A stretch of 35,991 nucleotides of DNA from Planctomycetaceae bacterium (GCA_029259815.1 JAJDEJ010000020.1:1-35991); one strand, 5' to 3'. Positions 17,225-25,526 are shown, counted from the stretch's first letter. Notes: a model not told the origin generated them from the sequence alone. Numbers and translations are program-made.

Positions 17225-18529
17225 TCAACTGAGCAACGCACTGATGGGACTGCCATCGACGATCTTCAGTGGCCGGCCCGTGTTCGAGGTGTTCTCGGTG
17301 TCCGGCGGCACGCCGACCGCGGAGCAGAGCGTCGCCAGCAGTTCGTGGACGCTGAGCTTGCCTTCTTCGATCTGGCGGCCATCGGCAGACGTCTTCCCAT
17401 AGGCTTGACCTCCTGCGATGCCTCCGCCGGCGAGGACGGATGACCAGGCCGCCGGAAAGTGATCACGCCCCGCTCGTCCGTTGATATTTGGTGTGCGGCC
17501 AAACTCTCCCATCCAGATGATCGTCGTCTCTTCCAGGAGTCCGCGTTCCTCCAGGTCTTCCATGAGGGACGCCCAACCCGCGTCGAGTTGTTCAGAAAGA
17601 CCTGCGACTTGCTCGAAGTTGTTGCTATGCGTGTCCCATCCGTTGAGAGAGACTTCGACGAAAGCGACGCCTTGTTCGATGAGACGACGTGCCATCAGAC
17701 AGCCCTGTCCAAACAGACCATTGCCATATTTCCCACGCACTTCGTCAGACTCTTCGTCCAAGCGAAAGGCGTTAGCGGCTTCACTCTGCATCAGGTTGAC
17801 CGCGCTTTGATAGACGGTCTGATGAGCGACAGGGGATGCTCCGGGGTGCGTGTGCAGGAATCGCTGCTGCATCCGGGTCCACAATTCCAACCGCTGCGAC
17901 ATCTGTCCCTCTGTGATCCCGACTGCGGGCTTGACGGAACTAACTTCCAACTTTGCATACTCGCCATCGCCTGTCGCAGCCGCGACGTTACCCCGGTCGG
18001 TCTCGCCGACGACGAGTGGACTGTATCGCGGTCCCAGATAGCCGGGTCCATAGGCTTCCTGATTGAACGAACGATAAGGAGCGATGCTCACATAGCGAGG
18101 GAGCGGGATAGCATCGGAACCCAGTTCCTTTGCTAAAGCGGCTCCAATCGCTGGGTGACGAATGGCTCCCGTGGGGGGGTGTCCGGTCCGCATCAAGTGG
18201 GTCCCGCGCGAGTGGTCACCCTCTTTGGTGCTCAGACTGCGGACGATTGCCAGCTTGTCAGCATGCTGAGCCAGCCGCGGAAGATGTTCACTGAAACGGA
18301 CACCCGGCACATTGGTGTCGATTTCCTGGAATTCGCCCCCGTTCTTATGACCGGGCTTCATGTCGAACGTGTCGGTCTGAGTGGGGCCACCGTTCATCCA
18401 CAACAGGATGCAGTGACGTCGCCGACGCGGGTCGGCTGCTAATTCGTTTGCCAACAGGGGCAGCCAGCCGCTCATGCTGAGCCCGCCGACCCCCAGCCCT
18501 GCTGTCCGAAGCCAATCACGTCGATTCAT
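17225..18529 (-). CDS. DUF1501 protein with Tat signal
   Basis: The protein has 434 residues. ATG 18529 is chosen because GGAG lies seven bases upstream and the sequence then begins MNRRDWLRTAG, a twin-arginine signal; the longer frame to 18571 lacks this support. DUF1501 hallmarks follow: HCILLWMNGGPTQTDTFDMK near the start, KEGDHSRGTHLMRTGHPPT, and near the end WMGEFGRTPNINGRAGRDHF then WSSVLAGGGIAGGQAYG. These proteins have an alkaline-phosphatase/sulfatase-like fold and in Planctomycetota are typically encoded next to DUF1549/DUF1553 proteins, as here (48-bp gap). The substrate is unknown. The Tat signal implies export in a folded, probably metal-loaded state. Confidence 0.92.
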   Translation of the reverse strand: MNRRDWLRTAGLGVGGLSMSGWLPLLANELAADPRRRRHCILLWMNGGPTQTDTFDMKPGHKNGGEFQEIDTNVPGVRFSEHLPRLAQHADKLAIVRSLSTKEGDHSRGTHLMRTGHPPTGAIRHPAIGAALAKELGSDAIPLPRYVSIAPYRSFNQEAYGPGYLGPRYSPLVVGETDRGNVAAATGDGEYAKLEVSSVKPAVGITEGQMSQRLELWTRMQQRFLHTHPGASPVAHQTVYQSAVNLMQSEAANAFRLDEESDEVRGKYGNGLFGQGCLMARRLIEQGVAFVEVSLNGWDTHSNNFEQVAGLSEQLDAGWASLMEDLEERGLLEETTIIWMGEFGRTPNINGRAGRDHFPAAWSSVLAGGGIAGGQAYGKTSADGRQIEEGKLSVHELLATLCSAVGVPPDTENTSNTGRPLKIVDGSPISALLS

Positions 18530-18577
18530 GTGTCTGCTCCAATTGTCTCCGAGAATTATCAACGAGACCAACTCGTA

Positions 18578-21193
18578 TCAATGATTGAGAGTAAATTCAG
18601 CCGAGTTCAACAGGACCCATAACACATCGCTGAGACGTTGCGGACTTCCGGTTTCCTCAGCGAGCACATAATCCAGCATCTCCTGACGCTCCGACTCCTC
18701 CGGCTGACGTGACAACGTGGCGAGGAACAAGGTGTTGACTCGTTGCTCGTCGGTGAAGAACGGTGCTTCCAGTGACTTCAGGATGCCGCTGGACCGCAAG
18801 TCGGTCGCACTTTGCATCAGCCCGCCGTTCATGAGCGTGAGTGCCTGCGGGATTCCCGCCTGATAATCCGTCACCTGACCGGGCGGTGCCCGAAACTGTT
18901 CGAGGAACGACTGACGACCAAAGTTGGCGAACCGCATCAGGCTCCCGTCCTCAGATTTCAACGGCTCCAGTCGCGTAGCGACCGAGATCGAGTCGTAAAG
19001 TTGTTCAGCGGTAAAGCTCTTGATATTCATCTGGGCGAAGTGCAAGGTTCTCTCGGGATCGCCATCGACAGCGCGGCTTGTGAGTTGATACGTCTGACTG
19101 TTCACAATCACGCGGAATAAATCCCGCAAATCGAAGCCGCTCGCCACAAAGTAGCCTGCCAGTTCGTCAAGGACCTCCGGGCAGATCGAGGGATTATCGA
19201 TCCGCATGTCGTCCACAGGATCGACCAGTCCGCGACCAAGCAGGTGAGCCCAGGCACGGTTCACGGTTGCCCGTGCGAAGTGCGGGTTGTCAGTCGCGGT
19301 GATCCAGGAGGCGAGTTGCTCACGACGAGACGGGGCGTCCGGGTCGTCGACGAGTGACTTCTCCAGTGGGTATTGCGGGCTGATGATGTCCTCTGTGTCA
19401 GGGAGTGTGACCTCGCCGTGATCGGTATCAGCGACCCGCAGCACGGGCGACACACGATCCATCTTCCCTTCCGGCTGCGAGATCTGGGCGAAGAACGCAG
19501 CGAGACCCCAGAAGTCCGTTTGTTTTAGACGATTGTCGAAGAAGTGGTCGTGACACTGGGCACACTCCAATCGGATGCCCAGGAAGGCTCGCGACGTCTG
19601 GGCGGCGATTTCTTCCGGTTTGAGGTTCAAAGCCGTGTAAAACAGGATGGGCCCCGACTCACTCACTCGTCCTTCGGCTAGCAACAACTGCCTTACCAGT
19701 TCGTCATATGGCATGTTGTCACGGAAGCGATCTGACAGCCATTCCTCAAAGCTTGCGGAGCCTCCGTACATTGAGAGGTCCACCCCGTCGGGCAACAGAA
19801 ACTTTCGCCAGACGGCCCCCAGGTGCGTCGCATGATCGCGGCGTGAGAGCAGCTGCTCGACGAGATGACGACGACGGTCGATGCCCATGTCTGCTGTGAA
19901 TTCGCGGCACTCGCTGACTGTCGGGATCCGCCCGGTCAGATCGAGATACACACGGCGGAAGAATTCTTCGTCACTGCTCGTGGCGACAGAGGTCACGCCG
20001 CTCTTGTCCCAACTGGCCACCATCAATTCATCCACCCGCCGGCTCATCTCGTCTGAAGACGCCACGACGAGAGACGGTGGGTTCAATTCAGGATGAAGAA
20101 TCGCTGTGATGTCGGCCTCTGCGACAGCGGATTCAGCGGGTGTTGTTGCTGTTGATTCAGGCAGAGTTTCGGCTGCCGTTTCGGGCGGAGTCTCGTTCGG
20201 TCGTACGGGGTCTTCAACGGCAAGCTCCAGAACATCGGTCACCCGTTCCTGCGTCCGATCGATCGACGCCATGCGGACCGCTTCGCCCGATGAGGTCACA
20301 TCTTCCACAACCACGTCGCGCGGCACCCCGACATCGTACACTTGTTGCGGTCCCTGCTCGGGATACGCAAACCGCACGGTCGACTCGACGACTGCCCCCT
20401 CTTCGATCAACTGACACTTCAACGGCAGATGCGTCTGGGGATCGAGAGTGACCAGAAGATGCATGTCACCTTCGCCTCTGCTGAGGACGACGTCGAGTTC
20501 AATGTGCCGATTCTCGCCGTTGCCGACTGTGCGCCACGACTCACTCACGACCGTGATTTCGGACCCTCGATCCGACTGAGTGCCCGCAATGCCCGATCGC
20601 AGAAAGGACAACAACGATTCCTCCACAGACTGCGACCCATCGTTCTTCAGCCGCTCTCGCAGCAACACACCGGACCCCGATCGGTACCGTGATTGCAGTC
20701 CGTCGTCCCAGTCATTCCAGAGAACGTCGTCCCCATTGCGGATGACGACCAACTGATTTCGTTGTGAAAACCAGCCACGGGTTTCCTGTTCCGTCGGTGC
20801 TTCGACTGACGACTCGACCCACGGTTGAGCCTCGAGTGCCTGAAGCATGGATGTCCATGAGTAACTCGACCGCGACGTCCAGATCACTGTTGCGAGGACC
20901 ACAACTCCAGCCACTGCCACCGCGGCGATCGACCGCACCATTCGTCGCCACGACCGACGGTCATGTCGGTGTGCAGAGTTGGGCGACCCGTTGTGCGACC
21001 CGTTGTGCGAGACTTCCGCCGAACTTTCAGCAACCCGTGGTGCTGACGCATGTTCAAACTCTGCCTCCAATCGCTCTGCGAGTGAAACGACGAACTCCTC
21101 TCGGGGCGGTTCACAGTCGTATGCCTGCCGTAGGAGCGAGGAGAGGTCGTCGTCAGGCGACGGGCTTGATGTGGGAGGCTGTTTTGTGGACAT
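18578..21193 (-). CDS. Fusion: putative anti-sigma segment, membrane helix, RseB/LolA-like domain, DUF1549 and DUF1553
   Basis: The protein has 871 residues from ATG 21193; a GTG one codon upstream is possible. Residues 1-85 are acidic and then basic and resemble the cytoplasmic part of planctomycete anti-sigma proteins (REEFVVSLAERLEAEFEH). One helix (about 88-107, IAAVAVAGVVVLATVIW) crosses the membrane. Residues about 115-300 have a LolA/RseB-like pattern with LDPQTHLPLKC and YDVGVPRDV. After a Pro/Thr/Glu linker comes DUF1549 (about 375-575, FRRVYLDLTGRIPT) with LECAQCHDHFFD, a CxxCH heme-type motif at 544-548. DUF1553 follows (about 610-865, REQLASWITATDNPHFARAT, GGLMQSATDL). Stop and start overlap as TGATG with the ECF sigma gene, so the two are coupled. 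Anti-sigma function is inferred from position and architecture. Confidence 0.85.
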   Translation of the reverse strand: MSTKQPPTSSPSPDDDLSSLLRQAYDCEPPREEFVVSLAERLEAEFEHASAPRVAESSAEVSHNGSHNGSPNSAHRHDRRSWRRMVRSIAAVAVAGVVVLATVIWTSRSSYSWTSMLQALEAQPWVESSVEAPTEQETRGWFSQRNQLVVIRNGDDVLWNDWDDGLQSRYRSGSGVLLRERLKNDGSQSVEESLLSFLRSGIAGTQSDRGSEITVVSESWRTVGNGENRHIELDVVLSRGEGDMHLLVTLDPQTHLPLKCQLIEEGAVVESTVRFAYPEQGPQQVYDVGVPRDVVVEDVTSSGEAVRMASIDRTQERVTDVLELAVEDPVRPNETPPETAAETLPESTATTPAESAVAEADITAILHPELNPPSLVVASSDEMSRRVDELMVASWDKSGVTSVATSSDEEFFRRVYLDLTGRIPTVSECREFTADMGIDRRRHLVEQLLSRRDHATHLGAVWRKFLLPDGVDLSMYGGSASFEEWLSDRFRDNMPYDELVRQLLLAEGRVSESGPILFYTALNLKPEEIAAQTSRAFLGIRLECAQCHDHFFDNRLKQTDFWGLAAFFAQISQPEGKMDRVSPVLRVADTDHGEVTLPDTEDIISPQYPLEKSLVDDPDAPSRREQLASWITATDNPHFARATVNRAWAHLLGRGLVDPVDDMRIDNPSICPEVLDELAGYFVASGFDLRDLFRVIVNSQTYQLTSRAVDGDPERTLHFAQMNIKSFTAEQLYDSISVATRLEPLKSEDGSLMRFANFGRQSFLEQFRAPPGQVTDYQAGIPQALTLMNGGLMQSATDLRSSGILKSLEAPFFTDEQRVNTLFLATLSRQPEESERQEMLDYVLAEETGSPQRLSDVLWVLLNSAEFTLNH

Positions 21194-21795
21194 CACAAAC
21201 TCTTTTCGAGAGTCTCGGACTTGTGACAGGAACCGTTGCCGGTGACATACGTCTCGGAACAGATTCGTTCATACACACGACGGAATTCCTTCCTTGCCCG
21301 AAACAAGATTGATTCAATCGCTTTTTCTGACTTCCCGGTTCGCATGGCCATCTCGCGGACACTGAGACCTTCGATGTGCTTCCACTCCAACACTGCTCGC
21401 TGTAATTCGGGGAGTTGTTCGAGAGCTGATATGATGAGTTGCCGGCCCTCCTCCACTTCCAAGGCAGAGGGAGTCACGCCTGTGTCTTGTGACGAATCGT
21501 TTCGAGCCGCTGCGTGAACTCGTCTCTGTTTGTTCTTAAGACGGTGGTGATCGACAATCTTGCGTCGCAGCACTCCCCGCAGCCACGCCTGCACGTCGAT
21601 ACTGTCCGGGTCGAGTTTGGAAAGACTTCGCACCAGTGCAAGCAGCGTTTCTCCCACAATGTCTTCTGCGGCGGAGTAATCTCCGACGGACACGACTGCA
21701 TGACGCCAGACGGAGGGCAGGCAGCGTGCGTAGAGCAATCTCCACGCAGCCCGATCGCCATTCTGGGCCTGCCGCAGCAGTTCCGTGTCCGTCAA
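21193..21795 (-). CDS. ECF-type RNA polymerase sigma factor
   Basis: This 200-residue protein carries sigma region 2 (AWRLLYARCLPSVWRHAV, DIVGETLLALVRSL, AWLRGVLRRKIVDHHR; about 17-90). A linker precedes region 4 (LEQLPELQRAVLEWKHIEGL, then SVREMAMRTGKSEKAIESIL; about 125-180), a clear helix-turn-helix for -35 recognition. Regions 1 and 3 are absent, as in extracytoplasmic-function sigma factors. The start is TTG at 21795, supported by a strong ribosome-binding site GAGGTGA just upstream; no ATG lies in a suitable position. It is the first gene of the minus-strand run and overlaps the start of the fusion protein, the usual arrangement of an ECF sigma factor with its membrane anti-sigma factor. 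The target promoter cannot be named from one window. Confidence 0.92.
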   Translation of the reverse strand: MTDTELLRQAQNGDRAAWRLLYARCLPSVWRHAVVSVGDYSAAEDIVGETLLALVRSLSKLDPDSIDVQAWLRGVLRRKIVDHHRLKNKQRRVHAAARNDSSQDTGVTPSALEVEEGRQLIISALEQLPELQRAVLEWKHIEGLSVREMAMRTGKSEKAIESILFRARKEFRRVYERICSETYVTGNGSCHKSETLEKSL

Positions 21796-22177
21796 GACTC
21801 ACCTCGATTCCGGAACGAGATCGTTGTCAAAATGATCAACGGGCGTCCGGCCACTTCCTGGAGATATAATCGCAGCTTGACCCATGATCACGCACGAAAT
21901 CTGGTCTCGATCATCGTTTTGACCATTTCGATCTCCTCATCATGTCGACTCGATTCGTAATTGTCAGTGATAATCGAACATTTCAGCGTATCGTTTCGTC
22001 AGAAATCCCATCGACAGACGTCTATGTGTAGAACACACTTCAGCTTCGCGCATGGATGATGGTACAATTGGCTCGTCGGTGAATCAGTGCCAACTGAGAT
22101 TAAATGACAAGAGATTCACGAGCGGCTTGCAGTCATCTTGCTGACCGCTGGTGACGTTCAGCCTGAGTGGGACCTTC
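21796..22177. other. Divergent intergenic region between ECF sigma operon and FHA gene
   Basis: About 380 bases separate the outward-facing sigma and FHA genes and must hold promoters for both. TATAAT on the plus strand at about 21864-21869 and TACAAT at 22063-22068 are -10-like, but neither has a good -35 element at the right distance. On the minus strand TTGACA occurs at about 21826-21831 with no -10 partner. No gene is supported in this stretch. Confidence 0.5.
21799..21805 (-). promoter_or_regulatory. Strong ribosome-binding site fixing a TTG start of the ECF sigma gene
   Basis: GAGGTGA on the minus strand lies three bases before TTG at 21795 (five bases from the GAGGT core). It is among the best Shine-Dalgarno matches of the window and decides the non-ATG start. 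Confidence 0.6.
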
Positions 22178-23080
22178 ATGTACGGCCAGCTCATTCCCGT
22201 CGGGGGTGGACCACCCCTGCCGCTGCTGGAGCAGCGGCTAGTGCTTGGGCGTGCGCCCGATTGTGACTTGCTGATTGCGGGCAAAAGTGTTTCCAATCGA
22301 CATTGTGAGCTGGAGTTGATCGAAGGCCACTGGTGGGTCAAGGATCTCGACAGCCGCAACGGCACGGGCCTCAACGGCAAACGATGCACCCACAAACGAA
22401 TCGCTCCGAATGACGTGTTGTGGGTCGCCAAGCAACGATTTCGTGTCAGTTACACGGCTCCGACGCACACTGAGGCCGACGAAGATCTCGCTGCGGAACT
22501 ACTCTTGGGGGATGCCGGGTCCGACGCTGCATCACAGGACACAGCCCAGCAGCACGAATCGTCGCCACCGAAGCAACCCCCTGCTCTCACTCCGCGATCA
22601 CCTCGCGACAATGGCCAGACCTCACGCCCTCAACAAACTCAAGTCCTGGGACGACTCGTTCCCTGCGGCGGGGGCGACCCGATCCCGTTGTTACGGGAGG
22701 ATCTCCTGATTGGCCGCAAAAGCAACTGTGACATCCAACTGAGATTCACCAACGTCTCTTCCCAGCATTGCCGCCTGTTCCTCGAAGGAGGCTATTGGTT
22801 CGTGGAGGATCTCAATAGTCGCAATGGCATTCGGGTGGAAGGCGTGCGCGTGCAGCGGAAAGCACTCACACCGGCAACCGTCGTCGCCATTGCGAATCAT
22901 CGTTATGCCATCGAATACACTCCCTCCGGACAGGAGCCTCCAACGGAGGAGAACCCATTCACTCAAAGCCTGTTGGTCAAAGCCGGCCTCGAAAAGGAGG
23001 TCGATGCGGCGATCCCACCTGACTGGACCAATGATGACGATCGCCCCGAGCGAAGTCGCAGACACACCTTGGACGACTGA
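22178..23080 (+). CDS. Protein with two FHA domains
   Basis: The protein has 300 residues from ATG 22178, preceded by GAGTGGGA; GTG 22151 would add nine residues. The first forkhead-associated domain (about 1-95) has LVLGRAPDCD, SNRHCELE and DLDSRNGTGLNG. The second (about 155-248) has LLIGRKSNCD, SSQHCRLF and DLNSRNGIRVEG. Both keep the Gly-Arg, Ser-x-x-His and Asn-Gly positions that contact phosphothreonine. The domains begin with near-parallel openings (LIPVGGGPPLPLL and LVPCGGGDPIPLL), pointing to internal duplication, and a Pro/Gln/Ser linker joins them. There is no signal peptide or helix, so it is cytoplasmic. Phosphothreonine binding implies a Ser/Thr kinase elsewhere; none is in this window. 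Confidence 0.9.
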   Translation: MYGQLIPVGGGPPLPLLEQRLVLGRAPDCDLLIAGKSVSNRHCELELIEGHWWVKDLDSRNGTGLNGKRCTHKRIAPNDVLWVAKQRFRVSYTAPTHTEADEDLAAELLLGDAGSDAASQDTAQQHESSPPKQPPALTPRSPRDNGQTSRPQQTQVLGRLVPCGGGDPIPLLREDLLIGRKSNCDIQLRFTNVSSQHCRLFLEGGYWFVEDLNSRNGIRVEGVRVQRKALTPATVVAIANHRYAIEYTPSGQEPPTEENPFTQSLLVKAGLEKEVDAAIPPDWTNDDDRPERSRRHTLDD

Positions 23081-23398
23081 ATACCGAAGACCAAACCGAT
23101 TGCTGAAGCGGCTGGCAATTGTCAGAGGTACAAGCAAGTGAACACACAGGGATCAATTTGCAGCCGCATACTTACGACCGACCGGTCGGTGATCGTGGGG
23201 TTTATTACTATCGGGCTATTTCTATCTGGCAATTCTACAGACTCTTCGCGGGGATGACAGGAAGTTGGTTCGCATTGAAAAATCGACAAATCGGACAGTT
23301 ATTGATCCCACGTCCCGTGATCGTAAGCTTCGTTATGGCGATCGACATCGACAGACATGGATTCATTGCTCGACCGTCCTCAAACAGAGATGAGACTC
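23081..23398. other. Intergenic region with a perfect 14-bp palindrome
   Basis: These 318 bases between the FHA and the receiver/kinase genes hold no supported ORF. They are locally AT-rich around 23200-23300. The only clear structure is the palindrome at 23177-23190. Confidence 0.5.
23177..23190. promoter_or_regulatory. Perfect palindrome, possible operator
   Basis: ACCGACCGGTCGGT is identical to its reverse complement. The size and symmetry suit a dimeric regulator such as a TetR-type repressor, but no regulator gene is adjacent. It lies about 210 bases before the receiver/kinase start. Confidence 0.35.
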
Positions 23399-24292
23399 AT
23401 GCCGAAAATCCTCGTTGTTGATGACGCCCTGGCCGACCGCGCACTCGTCGCAGGGCTCGCGGCCAAGTGGATGAACAGCACCGTGTTCGAAGCGATCGAC
23501 GGACGCGACGCGCTGGCCAAGATTGAAATCCACCAACCGGACGTCGTGCTCACCGATCTGCACATGCCGGAAATGAACGGCTTCGAGTTGGTCACCGCCA
23601 TCAAGGAGGACTTCCCTTCCATTCCGGTCGTGCTCATGACGGCCAAAGGGAGCGAAGAGATTGCAGCTCAGGCCTTGCGCGGCGGGGCTGCGAGTTACGT
23701 GCCCAAACGTCGATTGGCAGACGATCTGTTCAACACCCTTGATCAGGTCCGCAGTGCGTCACTCGGGGAGCAGGCGCAGGCGCAGCTGATGCACTACATG
23801 ACCGACACGCAAACCAACTTCGTATTGCACAACGATCTCACCCTCATTCGCTACGCGACCGATCAATGCCTGAACATGCTCCGCTGCATGCCACTGGGCG
23901 ACGAGACAGAGCGACTCCGCGTGGGGATCGCCGTCGAGGAAGCTTTGGAGAATGCCTACTTCCACGGCAATCTCGAAGTCACCACCGAAGCGGACCATGA
24001 CCTCAGCCGTTACGCAGAAGTCGCCGCTTCGCGTGTCTTCGAACTCCCCTATCGCGACCGACACATTCACCTCAGCGTCGAGATCACCCGCAACCAGGCC
24101 CAATTCACGATCACGGACGACGGCCCCGGATTCGACACGGCTGCCACCTTGCAGTTGGTCGAAACTGTGTCACAGGAAGCGAACCCCGGCCGAGGCATCA
24201 CCCTGATGCGCAGCATCATGGACGAAGTCCGCTACAACGCCGCCGGCAACGAAGTCACGCTGATCAAGCGTGCCGTCCAGGAAGACGATTGA
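23399..24292 (+). CDS. Response regulator receiver fused to RsbW-like histidine-kinase-type ATPase domain
   Basis: The protein has 297 residues from ATG 23399, with GAGATGAG upstream; 14 extra residues in the longer frame do not belong to the domain. The receiver (1-115) has Asp8-Asp9, phosphoacceptor Asp53 in VLTDLHMPEMNGFE, Thr81 and Lys103, so it looks phosphorylatable. After a helical linker, residues about 145-297 form a HATPase_c_2 domain: an N-box in VGIAVEEALENAYFHG, TDDGPGFD, and GRGITLMRSIMDEV. There is no dimerisation/phosphoacceptor histidine module, so this resembles SpoIIAB/RsbW anti-sigma kinases rather than a sensor kinase. The likely role is partner switching, with phosphorylation of the receiver controlling an anti-sigma or anti-anti-sigma activity. 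Its target is not in view. Confidence 0.9.
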   Translation: MPKILVVDDALADRALVAGLAAKWMNSTVFEAIDGRDALAKIEIHQPDVVLTDLHMPEMNGFELVTAIKEDFPSIPVVLMTAKGSEEIAAQALRGGAASYVPKRRLADDLFNTLDQVRSASLGEQAQAQLMHYMTDTQTNFVLHNDLTLIRYATDQCLNMLRCMPLGDETERLRVGIAVEEALENAYFHGNLEVTTEADHDLSRYAEVAASRVFELPYRDRHIHLSVEITRNQAQFTITDDGPGFDTAATLQLVETVSQEANPGRGITLMRSIMDEVRYNAAGNEVTLIKRAVQEDD

Positions 24293-24505
24293 TGTGTGCG
24301 GAGTCTCGGTGGGCGGCGGGGACGCCGGTCGGACGATCGAATATCGAGAACGTCTCTGATCACCGTGCTCTGTGAGTCTTGCTTTGATCATTGAAGTCAC
24401 AGAATCGAAGCTCTGTTCGTGATCCTCTGCTCGTGCCCACTCGTGCCATGCTTGCCCAGCTACGCGATGTGAGCAAGGCACCAGCAAAGTCTACTGCGGC
24501 AATCG

Positions 24506-24596
24506 AATAAGTGTAGCGTCCCTAGTGGCGGACAAGACTGGAATCATCGACCCTTCAACGTCCAAACGCCGTTACACCAAAGTGCCCGTGGCACTA
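24506..24596. repeat. 91-bp dispersed repeat, copy 2
   Basis: This matches 1388-1478 with 8 substitutions and no gaps. The outer ends (AATAAGTGTAGCGTCCCTAG and GTGCCCGTGGCACTA) are identical between copies, while all changes fall in the middle. That suggests the ends are the conserved, functional parts. This copy lies in non-coding DNA and not at a gene end. Confidence 0.85.
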
Positions 24597-24897
24597 AGGG
24601 ATCACAAAGAGTGCCTGTAAGGTTCGTTACTCGCCTGCGTATTGTCGTTGACCGAACGGCATTCGCCGGTTGATTAGAGGCACGCGAGCATGCTCGTACG
24701 TCTCACGCCGAGGACTTGTGGCCGCTCCGCCTGCCGACACGGCGACAGGCAGAGTCACGTTTGCAAACACCGACAAGTCCCCGGCCCTGGCCGCGCCGCC
24801 TGATCACCGTCAACCGTTCGTCACCCGGACCGGTCGGTCCATCTTTTTCAGACCATTAACGAAGGCCGACTACGACGACCCAAACAGCTCCCGCCAA

Positions 24898-25002
24898 AGT
24901 AGCCATCACGCTCCGTCGTGATGAGCAGATGAACGCCAGACTCCCACCAAGCGCGGACGCGTTCGAGCGACAGCGTCATCACGACGGAGCGTGATGACTA
25001 CT
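24898..25002. repeat. Long inverted repeat, 27-bp arms
   Basis: The left arm 24898-24924 (AGTAGCCATCACGCTCC...GATGA) is the reverse complement of 24976-25002 with one mismatch; the loop is 51 bases. Each arm is also nearly self-complementary (TCATCACG with CGTGATGA around ACGGAG), so the unit can form either two small hairpins or one long one. The family looks like the intergenic TCATCACG/CGTGATGA repeats seen in planctomycetes; that link is from memory. Confidence 0.85.
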
Positions 25003-25307
25003 TTTTTGCCACTGACATCAGCGCCCCAACAACCTCACCGGAAGTGCCATTGCATGTCCGGCCGACGTTCACCATGCGCCCCACGCTTGGTACTGCTTCG
25101 GCCAGGCCAGCAGTGCTGACACGTGATTGAACACCGACCCTGCCCGACTGATGTAGTGGCACCGATCTCTGAAATCCACACCAGCCCACCCCACTCACAA
25201 ACTAACGTGTCCGGAAGAACATCGCGCTGCGAACATTTCGCGATCCTCCGTGTCAAGCTCACGCATCTCGCAGCGAGTCTTCACTTCAAGCAGAGCGAAT
25301 CGTCGTC

Positions 25308-25336
25308 TTGCATCGCCGTTGTGGGTCTTGTAAGCT
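25308..25336 (+). promoter_or_regulatory. Weak candidate promoter of tRNA-Ser
   Basis: TTGCAT and TAAGCT are separated by 17 bases, about 30 bases before the tRNA. The -10 match is poor, so this is only a candidate. Confidence 0.25.
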
Positions 25337-25346
25337 TCGGCTCTGG

Positions 25347-25363
25347 AAATGGTTACACCATTT
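25347..25363 (+). other. Hairpin directly upstream of tRNA-Ser
   Basis: AAATGGT and ACCATTT form a perfect 7-bp stem with a 3-nt loop, ending one base before the tRNA 5' end. It may be part of the precursor leader and influence 5' processing. Confidence 0.45.
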
Positions 25364-25364
25364 C

Positions 25365-25449
<85 letters not shown>

Positions 25450-25457
25450 CTTTTTTT
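25450..25457 (+). terminator. T-tract after tRNA-Ser
   Basis: Seven T residues (25451-25457) follow the discriminator base after one C. They may end transcription, with the T-arm/acceptor structure acting as the stem. There is no separate hairpin. Confidence 0.35.
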
Positions 25458-25526
25458 CACAGTCCCAATTGCGATGGCCACTGTGTCGCATCAGGCATAG
25501 TATCACTGTCACTTGAGAATGATCAC

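Larger units (their letters stand above)
24293..25364. other. Repeat-bearing non-coding region
   Basis: About 1.07 kb without a convincing gene. The short open frames here have no family resemblance and weak starts. It contains one copy of the 91-bp dispersed repeat, one long inverted repeat pair, and the leader of tRNA-Ser. Confidence 0.6.

Noticed and set aside
21864-21869. Perfect TATAAT as FHA promoter
   Set aside because: No -35 element at 16-18 bases and it lies about 310 bases from the start codon.
24670-24921. 83-codon plus-strand frame
   Set aside because: No ribosome-binding site or family resemblance, and it runs into the inverted repeat.
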